Shown: positions 13,626-26,689, counted from the stretch's first letter. The stretch: 64,000 nt of DNA from Aulostomus chinensis (GCA_037954235.1 JBBMOA010000002.1:14600009-14664008); one strand, 5' to 3'. Numbers and translations are program-made. The notes: generated from the sequence alone by a model not told the origin.

Positions 13626-15499
13626 GTGGGTGGGATGTGTTAGCATACCTCAGTCAAAAGTCAACAGGTAAGGTTCAGGATCTTGCTTAGACCCAAAGTA
13701 ATTAATCTCCGTCTCTTTTTCTTCTTACTGTCAACAAATGTTTGTTATGTTGCTCTAAGTTATAATGAGGTGCTGTGAGGCTGTGAGGTGCTGCCCCCAG
13801 TCAGAAAAGTAGTTCCAGCTCTGTACAATAGCTCACTATTTTAAATCCTTTTTCATACCCCAAATTAATGCACATAGCATGACACATTCCATAAACATAT
13901 CTAGCATGCCTCACCCCAACAAAAATACTCCAAAGGTCCATAATGAACATTTGAACTAACTTATTAATAAGCTATGCGCGTTTTCTCTGTCATGAAAACT
14001 GATGTGTGAGGGTGTAGCAGCATCACAGAGAGGCGCTGTGTTAAATCACAGAGAAAAGCTGCTGTCCCCGACAGGGCCTTGTTAGTCACTCCAGATACAC
14101 AATGACTGATGCCTCACAGGCAAACTAATTATCAGGTGCTTAACAGCCTGAACCTACAATCCAGCTGTTGTAGACCAAGGAGGGATAGGAGGTGCATGAC
14201 CGCTTCCTTCATCTCCTCTGCACGTCCTCTTTTCCCCCTCTGTCTCTTCTCCATCTTTGTCTTACGATGGATCTTGTTTTCCGTTCACTCTCCTCGTGTC
14301 CTCTCCTCTGCTTCTATCCCCCTTCTCTCTGTTCTCCCAGAAAACCAGCTGGGAAACTGGCCTGGGGACATGAGCTAGAAGCATACAACCATATGCTAGA
14401 TATTTTCATGGAAGGTGTGTGTGTAAAAAGCAAGTGGGGGAGGGGTATGACTCCTTGTTAAGATGTACTACAATGTAATAGCTAAGTAGGACATTTATCT
14501 GGCAGTGGTTTGCCTTCCCCTGTTGTGCTTCAGTGCTATCTATCCCACAGCTAAACGCCTTCAACATAGAGCTTTTCTGTTGCTTTCAAACACACACACA
14601 AGCACTCTCACACATTGCAAGTGCACAGGCAGACTGCTGAGAGGGAGCTGCTGAAGACACAGACGCAGCTTGCTCATTAGACAGTTTCTTCTTGGATTGA
14701 GGCCAAATATCTGCGGGTCATAAACTCACTGATGTAACAGGCGATGTAACTCAGTGATCTGAGGAAGTGTTCACAAGCTACACAGCTTTCTCTACATGGC
14801 CTTTTGTTTTCATTTAACACATCACCTTTTGTCCATGAATATGAGGAACAACATTTATCCAATAAAACCAACCTTATCATACTAGTACTATAAATCTCAA
14901 TAGTCATTCTCAAGCCAAATCTTTTTTTTTAAATGCCCATCTCCTTGAAATTATATATAGCTTTACAGTTGATGTCGGGAGTGTGTAGACTGTCATGTGG
15001 GTCATCTATGATACACCTGATGTCACCAGCCTCTTATTTTTTACCTGCCAGATGTAAACTTTACCTTAAGGGTTTCTGACATGATCCCTCGCTGGTACCA
15101 GTAAAATTCTGATATTTTGTGTCATGAGCCTCTAAGATTAGCTACAAATTGTGGACATTTCACAGTGTAGTTCTTCAGTACAAGTCCTTTATTGGTAAAA
15201 TTCCTTCTTATTCCTTCTTTTGAACCTGAAATATGGACAACAAAATTCTACCTGTTCCTGCTGCATCCTTGAAATAGTTAATCTACTGAGTCTGTCATGT
15301 TTTTGAGAAAATATTATATGAAATTGTGGTAATGTCACTCCAATCTCATCTATATGAGATTTTAACATGATTTTAATGCTAACTCCTGTTGAAACTCTGT
15401 GTTACTGGCTGCTACTCTTAACCAGATCTTCCTTGTGAAAGAGATTGTTGATCTCAATGGGACAAACCTGGTTAAATAAAAGCTGAACACACTTTTTTC

Positions 15500-15553
15500 T
15501 TCTCTCTCTCTCACACACACGCACACTCTCTCTCTCTCTCTCTCTCTCTCACA

Positions 15554-15604
<51 letters not shown>
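15500..15604. repeat. Compound (CT)n(CA)n microsatellite
   Basis: Order CT, CA, GCACA, CT, CACAGA, CA. The longest pure run is the terminal CA block. Confidence 0.95.
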
Positions 15605-15605
<1 letters not shown>

Positions 15606-15682
15606 TAGAACAGGATTAAATCATTATGGAATTAAAACCCCTCCCACATCTGCTATTGAAATATGAAACTACATCCAGGAGG

Positions 15683-15765
15683 CACAGTTAGCTTAGCTTA
15701 GCATTCCTTACTGTGCAGATGCTGGTATAAAATGAAAAGTCTCCCTGCCATAGTTTTTAACCTGT
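15683..15765 (-). repeat. Possible relic of the same percomorph repeat
   Basis: ACAGTTAGCTTAGCTTAGCA is followed by a degraded tail (GGTATAAAATGAAAAGTC). The double TTAGC motif is characteristic of this repeat, but little else is conserved. Confidence 0.35.
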
Positions 15766-16152
15766 GCTGAGCTTTTTACCAGTTTGAATGGCACAGACAC
15801 TCATTTAAAGCTTTTATGCACATGTAACATCATTATCATTTTACTGCTTTCTCAATTTCACATTTCTATTTTAGTAGCTTCCTTGCCAATCCAGCCCTTC
15901 ACATATTTCCCTCCTTCAATCATTAACCCACCAGCTGGATAAATCAAAGCTCAGGGCAAAGAGGAGAACCCCAGACGTAGCCATTCAGATAAGAGGAACA
16001 CCCTACACCAGCTTATTGCCTACAGTCTAGTGATATATGGATCAGCAGAGGCTAATAGCAAAGTATTGACAGGGAAATGGTGTGCTTATCCTGCCACTGC
16101 ATGCCAGCGAGAGGTCCCCAAAGCAGATGGGATACACTTTAGGGAGAGGAGC

Positions 16153-16177
16153 GGGGGGGGGGGGGGGGGGGGGGGGG
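16153..16177. repeat. G25 homopolymer
   Basis: An uninterrupted G25 run flanked by purine-rich sequence. It could form G-quadruplex. The length is likely to be unreliable in sequencing. Confidence 0.9.
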
Positions 16178-16950
16178 TGAAAGGATGAGGTAGAATTGTA
16201 TTGGGACAAATTAGAGTCTTTATTGCTTTATTTCAGCTAATTTGTCTCTGAGTTGAGCCTACAAATACACACATATTTATGTGCCGTTTTTATACACCTG
16301 TAAATAGATTTTGACGGTTTCTGCATATTTTATCAATAATCTTATTTTTTTGACAGATTAAAAGAATGAAGCATATTGCCATAAGACTTTTTTGCAGTAA
16401 ACCAGATTTGATCAAGACTTATGACTCTTTGGAGGCCACAAGGGCCTTTGCTCTTCAACCTTGTACCAAATATCCTCTTCATTGGCCATGTTCTTCCTTG
16501 ACGGTACATTTGTCATGCCTGCACACAGGACGACAGAAATACAAAATACAGGGACTACAGCCAGCAACACTAAAAGGTAATAGATCAAGATGTAGGTTGT
16601 CCTTCCATTGGGGAGGGGGTGTTTAATGCCAGAGTCAGTAGGTTATCGCTTTGGGGCCTGCACCTTGCTCTAAGTGCCAGCTTTATCAAGCACAGCCAAT
16701 TCTGCCTCTGACACAGCTGTGGATGCACAAGATGGGTCCTAATGGCAACACTTCATCAACCTCAGAGAACATGTACAAAGAAACCACAACCTTTTATGGC
16801 AGATAAAGATGCTGATATTGTTCACTTACTGGACCACAAGGCATAATTTGGCCCTCGGTGCACGACTGCTCTACTAGTTTAGAGTTTTAACTCTCCTTAC
16901 TATATATTCTTGGAGACTGAATAGAAAACATCAAGGCAGAAAGACAATCT

Positions 16951-16951
<1 letters not shown>

Positions 16952-16994
<43 letters not shown>
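16952..16994. repeat. (CA)n with an AATAATA tail
   Basis: The CA tract is followed by (AAT)n-like sequence up to about 17013. Confidence 0.95.
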
Positions 16995-16996
<2 letters not shown>

Positions 16997-18887
16997 AATA
17001 ACAATAATAATAATTTTCTTATATTGTTTTTAGAGTTTATGTACAGTGCCTTGAGTGTCTGGACAGGCGCCTATAATAGCAGTAACAAGTAAAAGATCCT
17101 GGTTCTGTGTATCAACTGGAGTTATCACTTCCTCTGTTGCATCACTACTGGATGGACAAGGCAACCACGAATGAGTAAATGATTGAATGAATGATTCAAT
17201 AAGTGACAGCACGTTTAAAAGCACTTCAACTAATACCAAAAGTCATTCAGTGTTAAAAAAAAAAAAAAAAACATACAGAGGCAAAGCTGCCTGTTCATTA
17301 AAATTATACTTTTCCTCTTTGGAAAACTTGTGTTAGAGGAACGTTGCTTACACAGCCAAGAAATCTATAGTCAGCATTTTCCAGGTGTTTATATCCATGA
17401 GGTGGTCACAGGCCATGCTGACAGACACCCACGTTACCATGCATCTGAATGAATGAGTACCAAACACTTGACAGCATCCTGCCAGTGCCACATGCCTGTG
17501 TTCCTCTAAAGAAGACCACATATGACCATCTTTACATCTGGGCGCAAAGCACTGTACTGGGGCTTGTCTGTGACCATGATTACCCACTTGACATCTTTAT
17601 AGCTCCATGGCAGACATCCTCTTCGGCATAACGAGAGAGAGAAACCCAGAATGCCAAAGTGGCCCCGCAGTGATGGTGAGGCCCATCAGAGTTTTGTGTT
17701 GAAATAATTAGTCTGCTTAGCTGCCATCTGGGCTGTAGTTGTTGGCGTGTGGCATGAGCCAGGTGCTTCATGGGTAATACCAAAGAGAGGCATACAGCAG
17801 ATGTGCATGGATAGAGCTGCCCACCTTGGCACAGATCTGGAATCAGCTAACCCCAACTGAAATCTGAAGCAAATCCACTAGAGGGCATGCAGACATGGAT
17901 GGTTTAGAGGGACTGAAACTTATCAGAATGAGTGCAGCCAAGTTCAGCAAAGACTTCTGCAGGAGACTTTATGATCTTTTAAGAAGAACTCAGCAACTCT
18001 GCAATCTAAATGTACTAAAATCTATGAAATTTCATTCTTGCCATTAGTTTGCTCAGTGACTGAATCTACGATAACCTTTCCCTCTATCAAACATAAAACA
18101 CAAGCCAAACAAACCAAATCATCAATGCTCTTATCTATGAAAAGCAGGTGCCATTTAATTGCCGATCTGCCCTTACGCAGCTCCAAATCTGAGGAGGTTT
18201 AAACATTTTTTTGAGCACTCCAGGAACTTGATAAGGCCCCTGGATTTACTCGATGAGGTAGAAAGTTCCTGAGCAAGCAGCAGGCATGTGGTTGTTGTTC
18301 CCAAAGGGCTGGGAAACCGTATCTGCCCTGGAGGAGCATCCTCTTTGGTAAGCACTTCTTATCCAGGCCATCACTGCAGGCCGATAGAGGCAGGGTAATA
18401 TCCAGTAACTGCAGCTTTATGTGCGATCCAATACTCGGATCAATCCCTGGGACGGGAGGATTGCCATTAACCCCAAGATATCTCTCTCTCTCGCTCTCTC
18501 TCTTGTTTTTTTGTGTCTCCTGGTGCATCTTTTACTTTGATACCAAAGCAGCAATTGTAAAATCCTTTTCAAGAAGGAAAAAAGGTTGCTGCTCTATGTG
18601 TTGGCCTGTGGCGAGAGCATGGTTTACCAGGCTTTAGCCCATGTCTCTGAATTCACACAAATCTGTCAAATTCCATTTTCAATAAAAGTGATGGTCAACC
18701 TGTGCAATGTCTCGGGTATATTTGTTATTTATTAATCTGAGAGAGTCTTCATAATAACTGTTGAGGCACACTGTGTGTAGTGTGAATATATATACAGTAT
18801 GTGTAGGTGTGTGTACATTCTGTTTGTATTAGTAGGTAAAACAATGCAGAGGTTGGTATTTCTGTACCTCTAGTAAGATTAATAGAG

Positions 18888-18894
<7 letters not shown>

Positions 18895-18931
<37 letters not shown>
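18895..18931. repeat. (TG)n microsatellite
   Basis: A pure TG run preceded by AGAGAGTGTGAG. Confidence 0.95.
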
Positions 18932-18932
<1 letters not shown>

Positions 18933-19784
18933 ATGCAGCTTTGCACTTGAGTGTGTGTAAAGCTAGAAAGCTGGTTATAAAGAGATGTTGTGAATAGGAA
19001 GGAGACAGTCGGTTTGAGACTTTGTTTAAAACTCGCAATACTTCGGGGATTATCGCTCCATATATTTTCCCATGTGACTTAGCTGAAGAAAGATAGACTG
19101 AAGCAAAGATATGCAGCGCTGCAGAGCATCTGTATTCCTCTCACTGAATATAAATGGATAGTCACCGAAATTAGTTTCACACGCAGGTCTATTCTCATGT
19201 AAAAATGGCGTTACATTCTAAAAAATTGGAGTTACACATATTGTTCTGAGGTAACATTTTCAACGGAAATTCATCAAACAGAATGTAAATACATGGCACG
19301 AATATGAACCACTGGCTGTGTGTTATTTTTATATCACTATATTTTGAGTGAGGGGTTGACATAAATCAGTGATTAATTAATTTTCCCATCACTCATGATT
19401 TACTCTGACAAATGCAAAAAAAGATGCTGTGACACAGGTGCCATGTGAGTAGTAAGTTAGTTCATAAACGACTCAACTAGCGTAATAACTGCAAGTGGAA
19501 CAACACCACTGCATTCCATCAAACCATGATATCATATCAGAAAAGATACTACTATATTCTAACAAGCATAGAACAATAAATTTCATTGGTGATAGTATAA
19601 CCTCAAGAGAATTATGTAATTTCTGTGATTTACAATTTTTGAATTTTTTTCAAATCTAAAGAAGAGTAGAGGTTACTTCTTTACAAGAATAGTATTTTTC
19701 TTATTTTTGAATTTGAGTTGATCATTTTCTTGAAATGCAGAAATAAACAGTGTTTTCCTAACTAGTCTGAGAAGCTTGACTTAC

Positions 19785-20080
19785 CTTGAATGAACCTTCT
19801 TTCAGGAGGGTCAGGACCCCAGAGCCTATAACGTGGACGTCCAACAGCAAAGTTGAGCACATCCTCTCTTTTCCTTGCAAACGTCAGAGGGCCACGAGGC
19901 GGTTAGCCGTGCTTGGCGACATCACAGCAAGAAGCATGGGTGCAAGAGAGCTGTCCGGTTGCGCTTGCAGCCGCCGTGTGTTGGAGGACTGGTCAATCAA
20001 CCCCGGGAGCAGAGACAAGGGAACAGGCACACGGGGAGAAGGACTGTGTCGGAGTGCTGCAAGGCTTTTTCGCCTCTCCT
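19785..20080 (-). other. CpG-rich exon-like block, possible 5' exon of an unknown minus-strand transcript
   Basis: I count 15 CpGs between about 19832 and 20073, against almost none in the preceding 300 bp. On the minus strand the block ends in TTCATTCAAG|GTAAGTCAAG, a consensus splice donor. The same strand has a short open segment (Met, then 25 codons to the donor, phase 0), but it resembles no protein I know. On the + strand a 101-codon open frame exists and TTCTTTCAG could be an acceptor. Coding status is unknown; a non-coding RNA exon or unmethylated CpG element are alternatives. Confidence 0.3.
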
Positions 20081-21316
20081 TTCCTGAATGAAAGCAATCC
20101 CTAAGAGTGAATGGGTAATGAGAGACCGGCTCCTGAGATTTTAGCTTTCTTAATCATGTTCATAATTAATTCAAGAACATTGATAATTTCATTACATTCT
20201 TTTTGTCTTATCAATAAATGATGTGCCTGCACTTTTGGTCTTGTGTATACGGGAGAGAGGGAGGAAGAGAGGGAGAGAGGGGGACAAGTGAAGTAATACT
20301 GCACTAAAAGCACAAGAGATGGAAAATGATACAAACAGGGAAGTGGTAATTATAATCTTTGACCAAGCCACTGGCAGCACAATATGAAGTCAAGTGGCTA
20401 CAAATAATTAATAAGGCCTCCTGGTGTATGTATGTGTGTGTGCGTGTGTTAGGGGTGGTGGAGAGGCAGCAAGGGCGAGAGCTGACAAATGTCTTTGGTA
20501 CACGGCTTCACGCTCCTACTTTTAGTAGTTGTTTTTACAAAAATAAAACACGATACAGCAATTAAACATCATCATGTTTTCATCAACATTATGTTGTTGC
20601 TGTTAGATGGTTAGTCTCACCTTTAATGCTCCCCTTTGTTCAGGAGAGGAGGACGTCTGTCTTATAGTGCCCTTCAGATCCAATAAGGGCTCAGGTTTCG
20701 TGGACATTAGCGCACTGAAGCAGTTTTTAAAAGACCGCTCTCCTCCCTCCTTCCTCTCATCTTCACGTGCCCACTGTCGGGCCAAGAAAAGAAAACCAGG
20801 AAGAATCATTTACTGTCTTGTGGCATATATAGTTTCCAGTTATTTGGCAGCAGGAATAATGAGATAATATGCATTTTTAATAGTTCATCTTCAGACTATT
20901 CATTATATATTCACCTCCGTGCCTACTTGTTCTCCACTTGATCAGTCGAACTCTCTGGTCAAAACTGAGGTGAAAATAGAAAAAGAGAGGGGTGGGGGGG
21001 GGGTTATAGAGGAAATAAATGATATTATGGATATCTCTGTTTCCTAAAAATACCTTGAACGTGATGGAGGTGGAGGATGGTCCTGAGTCACAGCCTGCTC
21101 TTTTGCTCCAAAACAAGTAGATGGATGACTCCGAGCAGTCTAATGCGACAGTGAGTGATCGACCACTCTGTCATAGCTCTAATGTGCCACCAGAATAGAG
21201 GCTGTTTATTCTGATCAGCTCTTCCTGATCCATAATCATTAATCTACTGCAAAACAGGTATTTAAGGAGCAATGAGATTTGCTTTTTTATCTATTACCAT
21301 GAAGATAAATATCTCA

Positions 21317-21678
21317 GGGCGGCACGGTGGTGCAGTGGTGAGCACTGTCGCTTCGAGGCAAGAAGGTTCGGGTTCAAGCCTCAGCTCCATCACGGGATCT
21401 TTCTGTGTGAGTCTCCATGTTCTCCCTGTTCCTGTGTGGGTTCTCTCTGGTACTCCAGCTTCCTCCCACAGTCCAAAGACATCAAGAGAGGACGAGGCTG
21501 ATTGATACTCTAAATTGACTGTAGGTGTGACTGTGAGTGTGAATGGTTGTCTGTCTCTACGTGTTGGCCCTGTGATGGACTGGTGACCTGTCCAGGGCGA
21601 ACCCCGCCTCTCGCCCGAATAGGTTCCAGCCCCCCCCCACGACCCTTAACACGATAAGCGGAAGAAAATGGATGGATG
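21317..21678 (+). mobile_element. Full-length tRNA-derived SINE (V-SINE/HE1-like) with target-site duplication
   Basis: The tRNA-like head (GGCACGGTGGTGCAGTGG) has a B-box-like GGGTTCAAGCC. The body is the common teleost one (CATGTTCTCCCTGTTCCTG, CTTCCTCCCACAGTCCAAAG). The tail has ACTGGTGACCTGTCCAGGGC and ends GGAAGAAAATGGATGGATGG. The flanks GATAAATATCTCA (21304-21316) and GATAAATAGCTCA (21679-21691) match at 12 of 13 positions as target-site duplication. The family assignment is from memory of fish SINE consensus sequences. Confidence 0.8.
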
Positions 21679-22209
21679 GATAAATAGCTCATGGATTTCA
21701 TTTGTGTCTCAAAATAATTGGCTGGAGTATGTTGGCATGAAATCAGGGTAATTTGGCGACAGGAGCCGCACAGTGGCATGATTGCAAGGTTATTTGATTT
21801 CTGTCACATTCTAATGGATTTCAAGCACATGACACACTACAATATAGATTGGTAAAGCTATATGAGGCATTAGAGATTCAAGCACTTTATGTCCTATTTA
21901 TTCCTTATGTGCCACAGGCCCTTGTCTTGAGATATGACCAGCTCAACACAAGAAACCTTTAATAAAATAAAAAAGTAAAGAGGGGAAAATAGAGATTTAC
22001 AGCTGGCCATTTTGACAGTAGACTTGATATAAGGTGTTCATAACAAGTTTTGCATTTTATTCCTGGTCCCCTCACACACATTTTAATCATATTTTATGTG
22101 ATCTATGTATGCAGCACTCATCCTCTCTCTGTCACCCAACCTCTCTACAGTGTCCCTCTTAAACAGATTGCTACAATACTTGTAATGATGGTCCTTCCCA
22201 GCTGTGCTG

Positions 22210-22276
22210 CAGGAGAGGAAAGAAGAGGAGAGGAGAGGAGGAGAGAAGAGAAGAGAGGAGGAGAGAGGGAGCAGCA
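22210..22276. repeat. (GGAGA)n-like purine tract
   Basis: Imperfect AGGAG / AGAGG units, all purine on the + strand. Confidence 0.85.
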
Positions 22277-22408
22277 GGCTAGTATTACCATAATACCCAC
22301 TCCCTCCCTCCCAAGGGTCCCAAGGGCCCATGTGGGGCTGCATGGGGATGTGGGGTAACTCTGCTGAGGAGGGGACTCAACTGGCTGCCGGTCCTGCAGG
22401 CTGTGAGG

Positions 22409-22409
<1 letters not shown>

Positions 22410-22443
<34 letters not shown>
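22410..22443. repeat. (TG)n microsatellite
   Basis: Seventeen TG units in a GC-richer segment. Confidence 0.95.
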
Positions 22444-22444
<1 letters not shown>

Positions 22445-22479
22445 CAGGGCTGAACCTGCCTTTGGGCAAAGTAATAAAA

Positions 22480-22710
22480 GCGCCACACACTGCTGGTAGT
22501 GATGGTGGCACTGCTGCTGTAGCTGCAGAGGAGGGGATAAATATAAACCAGGCCCGCATCAAGGAGACGGCCCCCCAGTCACGGCCTGACTTACATCCTA
22601 ATAATTAGGCCCCTTTCCAATAAAACAGGGCTTTGTGGCCATGCATCTATTTTACTTGTTTGCCACTGCAGTGGGAGGGATGCATGGTCTGCTGCAGTCT
22701 CAGGATGAAG
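22480..22710. promoter_or_regulatory. Candidate conserved non-coding element
   Basis: A GC-balanced stretch with TAATTA at 22602-22607 (CCTAATAATTAGGCCCC) and two GATGCATG / CATGCATC-like motifs near 22640 and 22680. It has no coding frame. Confidence 0.22.
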
Positions 22711-23569
22711 CTTTACGATGTTTTAATTTCACTGGTGTGGGGAAAGTTTATAGTTTAATTATCATCCTCAGAACTCCTGAAGCAACTGCTTTTCTTGCTT
22801 GCGAGCATCTCGTAGAACTAATATTTTATTTTCCAAAATTTCTTAAGTCATCAGTATTATATATCACATTATGCACTAAGGCCAGCTAAAATGTTTTCAC
22901 ATCAATATCATGATGTCTAACTTCTACCGCAATTATAATGAATAAAGGATAATATTATGTAGCATTTATACATTGTCCTTATAGTTGACTGACAAGATAT
23001 GAACTGTAAATATGCTTAACTATGAAAAGAAAAGTATTAACAGAATTACCATAATGAACAGTCAGCAAGAGGTTCTAAATATTATTTGGGATACATTTTC
23101 TTTTAATTTTCCAGCTGTGGCTGTGGCAAAAATCTCAGTTTTTATGAATACAAGTAATTGCCCAGCCCTAGCATGCACCAATGACACTAAATTAATTAAA
23201 ACACTTCTGAACTTGTTTAAATGAATCCAAGTATATGCGTTTGACTCCACTGTCCCTCATAATGGCTAAATTTATAACATGGTTTTGCTCTCTGTGCTTT
23301 GTTCTATAACATTTTAAAGTACACTGATGACAATTAATACACACTGGCATTACCACACACAAAAACATGTAATGTCTTTATGATTTATACACTTCTTCAA
23401 AAAAATATCAGAACTCAGGAACCATTTCACTGAAAAAATTATATTTACTGTAGCTTTCACTTACTCATCATCATCTTAAAGGCAAACAGATTCCCTATAT
23501 TTGCAGCCACCTCTGGCTCCCTAGCTGATAAATCATTCCTAGCTAAATCACACTGATGTGTGATGGAGA

Positions 23570-24000
23570 GAGAGAAAAGTCAAGTTAGGCGGCGAAGGAG
23601 AGGAGCTGGGTGGGGTAGCAGTCGAGGCAGGGGGTTATCAAGCTAATTAAAGCAAGCATTTGTCAGAGATTAAGGCTTAAACAGAAAAGGTCATCTGAGC
23701 AGCAGAGCGCACTGTTACGCAGCCGTGCTCTTAGGGCAGTCTAAACCTTTCCAAGCTAAATGGTAAAGATGCTATTTGCCTCAGATCGGGGGGAGGGGAG
23801 ACGGTCTCGACCAGTGGTGAGACTGACACTCGGGTCATTGGTTCCTCGCTGTCCATTACACATGCTGGTCAAATCTGGCAATCGGTGTCATTTAGGGATG
23901 AAAAATAAGCGCTTGGACAAGATCAATAGTTGCAGCCATGATTAATTGACTGTCACCGATTAATGAGTCGCCTGTTGCAAAGCAAAGTAAGCTCAGAGGG
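23570..24000. promoter_or_regulatory. Candidate conserved element with exact Brn-3 site
   Basis: It contains CAAGCTAATTAAAGC (about 23640), GATTAATTGACTG (about 23940) and ATTAATGAGT at 23959-23968. The last is the reverse complement of ACTCATTAAT and fits the Brn-3 consensus (A/G)CTCATTAA(T/C). Its composition differs from the AT-rich sequence that follows. Confidence 0.3.
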
Positions 24001-26689
24001 ACAATGGGATTTATCTATTCAGTCACTCTTTTCACTTTTATTTGTGGTTTCTCTCATCTTCCAGCAAAAACAACTTAGATGCATCTGAAGTTATTTGCGG
24101 CAAACTGGAAAGCGTCTACACACAAAAACTGTAATTTGAAGTACTTATGATATTGAGACAAATATGGACTCCAATGAAAGATGTTTAGCTGGTGAAAAAC
24201 ATCGATGTTGTTTTTTTTACGTCCAATCAGAAACTTTTGCTGAAAATATTTCTACATCTGGATATCAAATCGTTTAAATATACTGGTAATTTTACACACA
24301 GCAAACGATGAGATCACTCCCTCTATGGCGACACTGAAACATAATATCAGATTTACAACAAGCGATAATGCATTTAACTTACATTGTCTTTATCAGTGAC
24401 TAATAATTCTAATTCACAACAGAAGTTCCCATGAAGTTTATGACGACGAGTGACAACACAAGGTGGCTGTTGATCGATTACATATTACAAACAAACAACT
24501 GCCGTGATGTTTTTAAACTGGGATCAGTGTAAAAGCTTGTTTTGCAGTCGGTCAGTCAATTGTAATCCTATTAGATCCTGAGAAGATGTCCTGGTTTGAG
24601 ATAAATGAAGCGGGGGACATGTTGGTTTAGATATGAGTAATGGCTCTGGAGGGAAAGCATGGTGGGGATGCCATTTGTAGTGGAGACAATTCTAATTTTA
24701 GATCTTGCGGTATCATTTTTCATATTTTTTCTGTGATGTGGGTCACAAAATATTAGACATCGATATCTTCATTACAGACGAGATCAAATCCAGGAAGACA
24801 AATTCATGCAGAGGTTTTCTCTATTTGTTACTGAGCATAATGTGGATTTACTGTGAATTTCATCGGTGTATTATCAATACAGAGTAATCGAATCAATAAA
24901 TATGACAAACTAAACAACAGTATATTAATATTGAGAGCACATGGTGATTTCTACCCAGCCAGTGTATCACCGCTGCAAGTTTTACCTTAACTTTTCTTGA
25001 ATAAATACAAAGAGGAACATCTGCATTTGTTGACAGGCTAATTTTAATACAAATATGAAGAATATGTATACTGCCTCATCTGCAAGCTGAATATTAAACC
25101 TTAGGAATCTTTTTTATAGCACAAGCTATTCTAGGCTCATATAATTTTATTTTCAAGCGTATCATGCAAATCCCACCCCACTGTAAACGGCCCTCTCAGA
25201 AGATGTACAAAATTGACTTTCCCCTTGAACCCACGTGTATATATTTGCTCTGGAAAATGCTGCACCCTTCACTTGTACCTACGCAACTTTCACTTGCACA
25301 TAATCGATTACGATGATGTTAAAACAGTGCTGAAGGTGAGTTGTTCAGTTATAATGATACTTATTTTTGGTCAGTTGTGAGATTTATTTATTCTTTTTTT
25401 TTTTATTACAATTTCCAAAAAAACTGAATTGTTTTTAATGTTTATGTTCTGGTTAACCACAGGGTCTGGTGTTGTCATTCCAGCCAAAAAACAAGAGCGT
25501 CACTGAGAAGCAGGATGACCCAATAAGCTTTTTATCTCAGTTACACTTTTTTCATAATCAATGGACAAAGCCACAATTGCAATAAAGCCAACAATCAAGG
25601 ACTCAAATATGAAAGATGAAGGTTGATGTAAACCATAACCACAGAAGCAATATTTAGATAAAAAATCAACTGTGAATTTGAATCAGTTTGTATTGATTGT
25701 GTTGAAGAAGCAGCCCAGACACCGATGATAAACTTTGCAATAACATTTGAGATTTGCCTATTTTCTGGGAATATACTATTGCTTACTGCCATATGTACAT
25801 AAAGTAATTGCAAAACACACATGTAAATTGGTCACTGACTCCAAGTCTGAAAGATGAACATACTTAAAATGCAGTTTAGTTGGCATATAATATAGACAAC
25901 AATATAGATGCTGAAACCTTGAGAATGAAAGCATGTATCAGTCCTATAATGTGAACATTTCTGTCCCTTCTCCAAATTCCCTTTTTATACTGAGGTACAT
26001 AGCGTGAAATCAAAGTGACGTACAAAGACCAACATCAAAAAAATGTTCTCAAATGTTCTCAGTAAAACTAATTTAATGGAACATCGTTTATAAAGCTTGG
26101 AGCATTTAATATTTTTCAATCAAGCGGGAAGAACCGTGGGCCGCGGGGACTCGCTGTTGCCCCTTGAGGTGAAAAGTGGTACGACATGAGAAGCTGCCGC
26201 TAGTTTGTTATAAAAATGATCCCCTCACAAACTACTGGCCAACTGTTCGGTGTACACATGAGAGCTGTCACTGCAATGTGACGCTATATTCTTCAGTTTT
26301 CACCACTTCTATCAACCTCGGTCCGGTGGTGACACATTATCTGGGTAATGTTCGCACTGTGTGCAAAGTTTTAGCAAACATATGTTGAAGGCAATAGAAA
26401 TATGTGGAGGTCATTACAAAAGTGTGAAAGTAAATATAAGACTCACACTAGAGCACACGAATCCAAATTCTGTTCCATGTCTGGATCAATTTACTGCTGT
26501 GCCATGCAGTTAATTGACAAGCTCCGGGCAGTCAAATCCCATAGCAGACCGATAAAAATATATAAGAATATCTATAATTAGTTTCTTTGTTTTCATTTTA
26601 TTTATTGTTGCTTACTCTGCCATTTAACGTTATGACCTGTTCTACTTGTCGAACTACATACAATTAATTGGATTTAGAGCGTCGAAGCT

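Larger units (their letters stand above)
9221..19784. other. Gene-free flank, middle part
   Basis: No coding exon is recognised. It contains relics of a percomorph dispersed repeat (10.3, 13.5 and 15.7 kb), microsatellites, a G25 run, and AT-core blocks at 11440-11830. An exact Brn-3 consensus site lies at 12413-12422. Segment 13020-13080 is almost pure A/T. Confidence 0.6.
20081..26689. other. Gene-free flank next to obi1
   Basis: No coding exon is recognised. It holds the full-length SINE at 21.3 kb, purine and TG tracts at 22.2-22.4 kb, and regulatory-looking blocks at 22480-22710 and 23570-24000. The remainder to 26.69 kb is AT-rich with nothing recognised. Confidence 0.6.

Noticed and set aside
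19786..20091. 101-codon + strand frame in the CpG-rich block taken as a protein gene
   Set aside because: No resemblance to any known protein. The strongest splice signal in the block is on the other strand, so only an exon-like block is reported.
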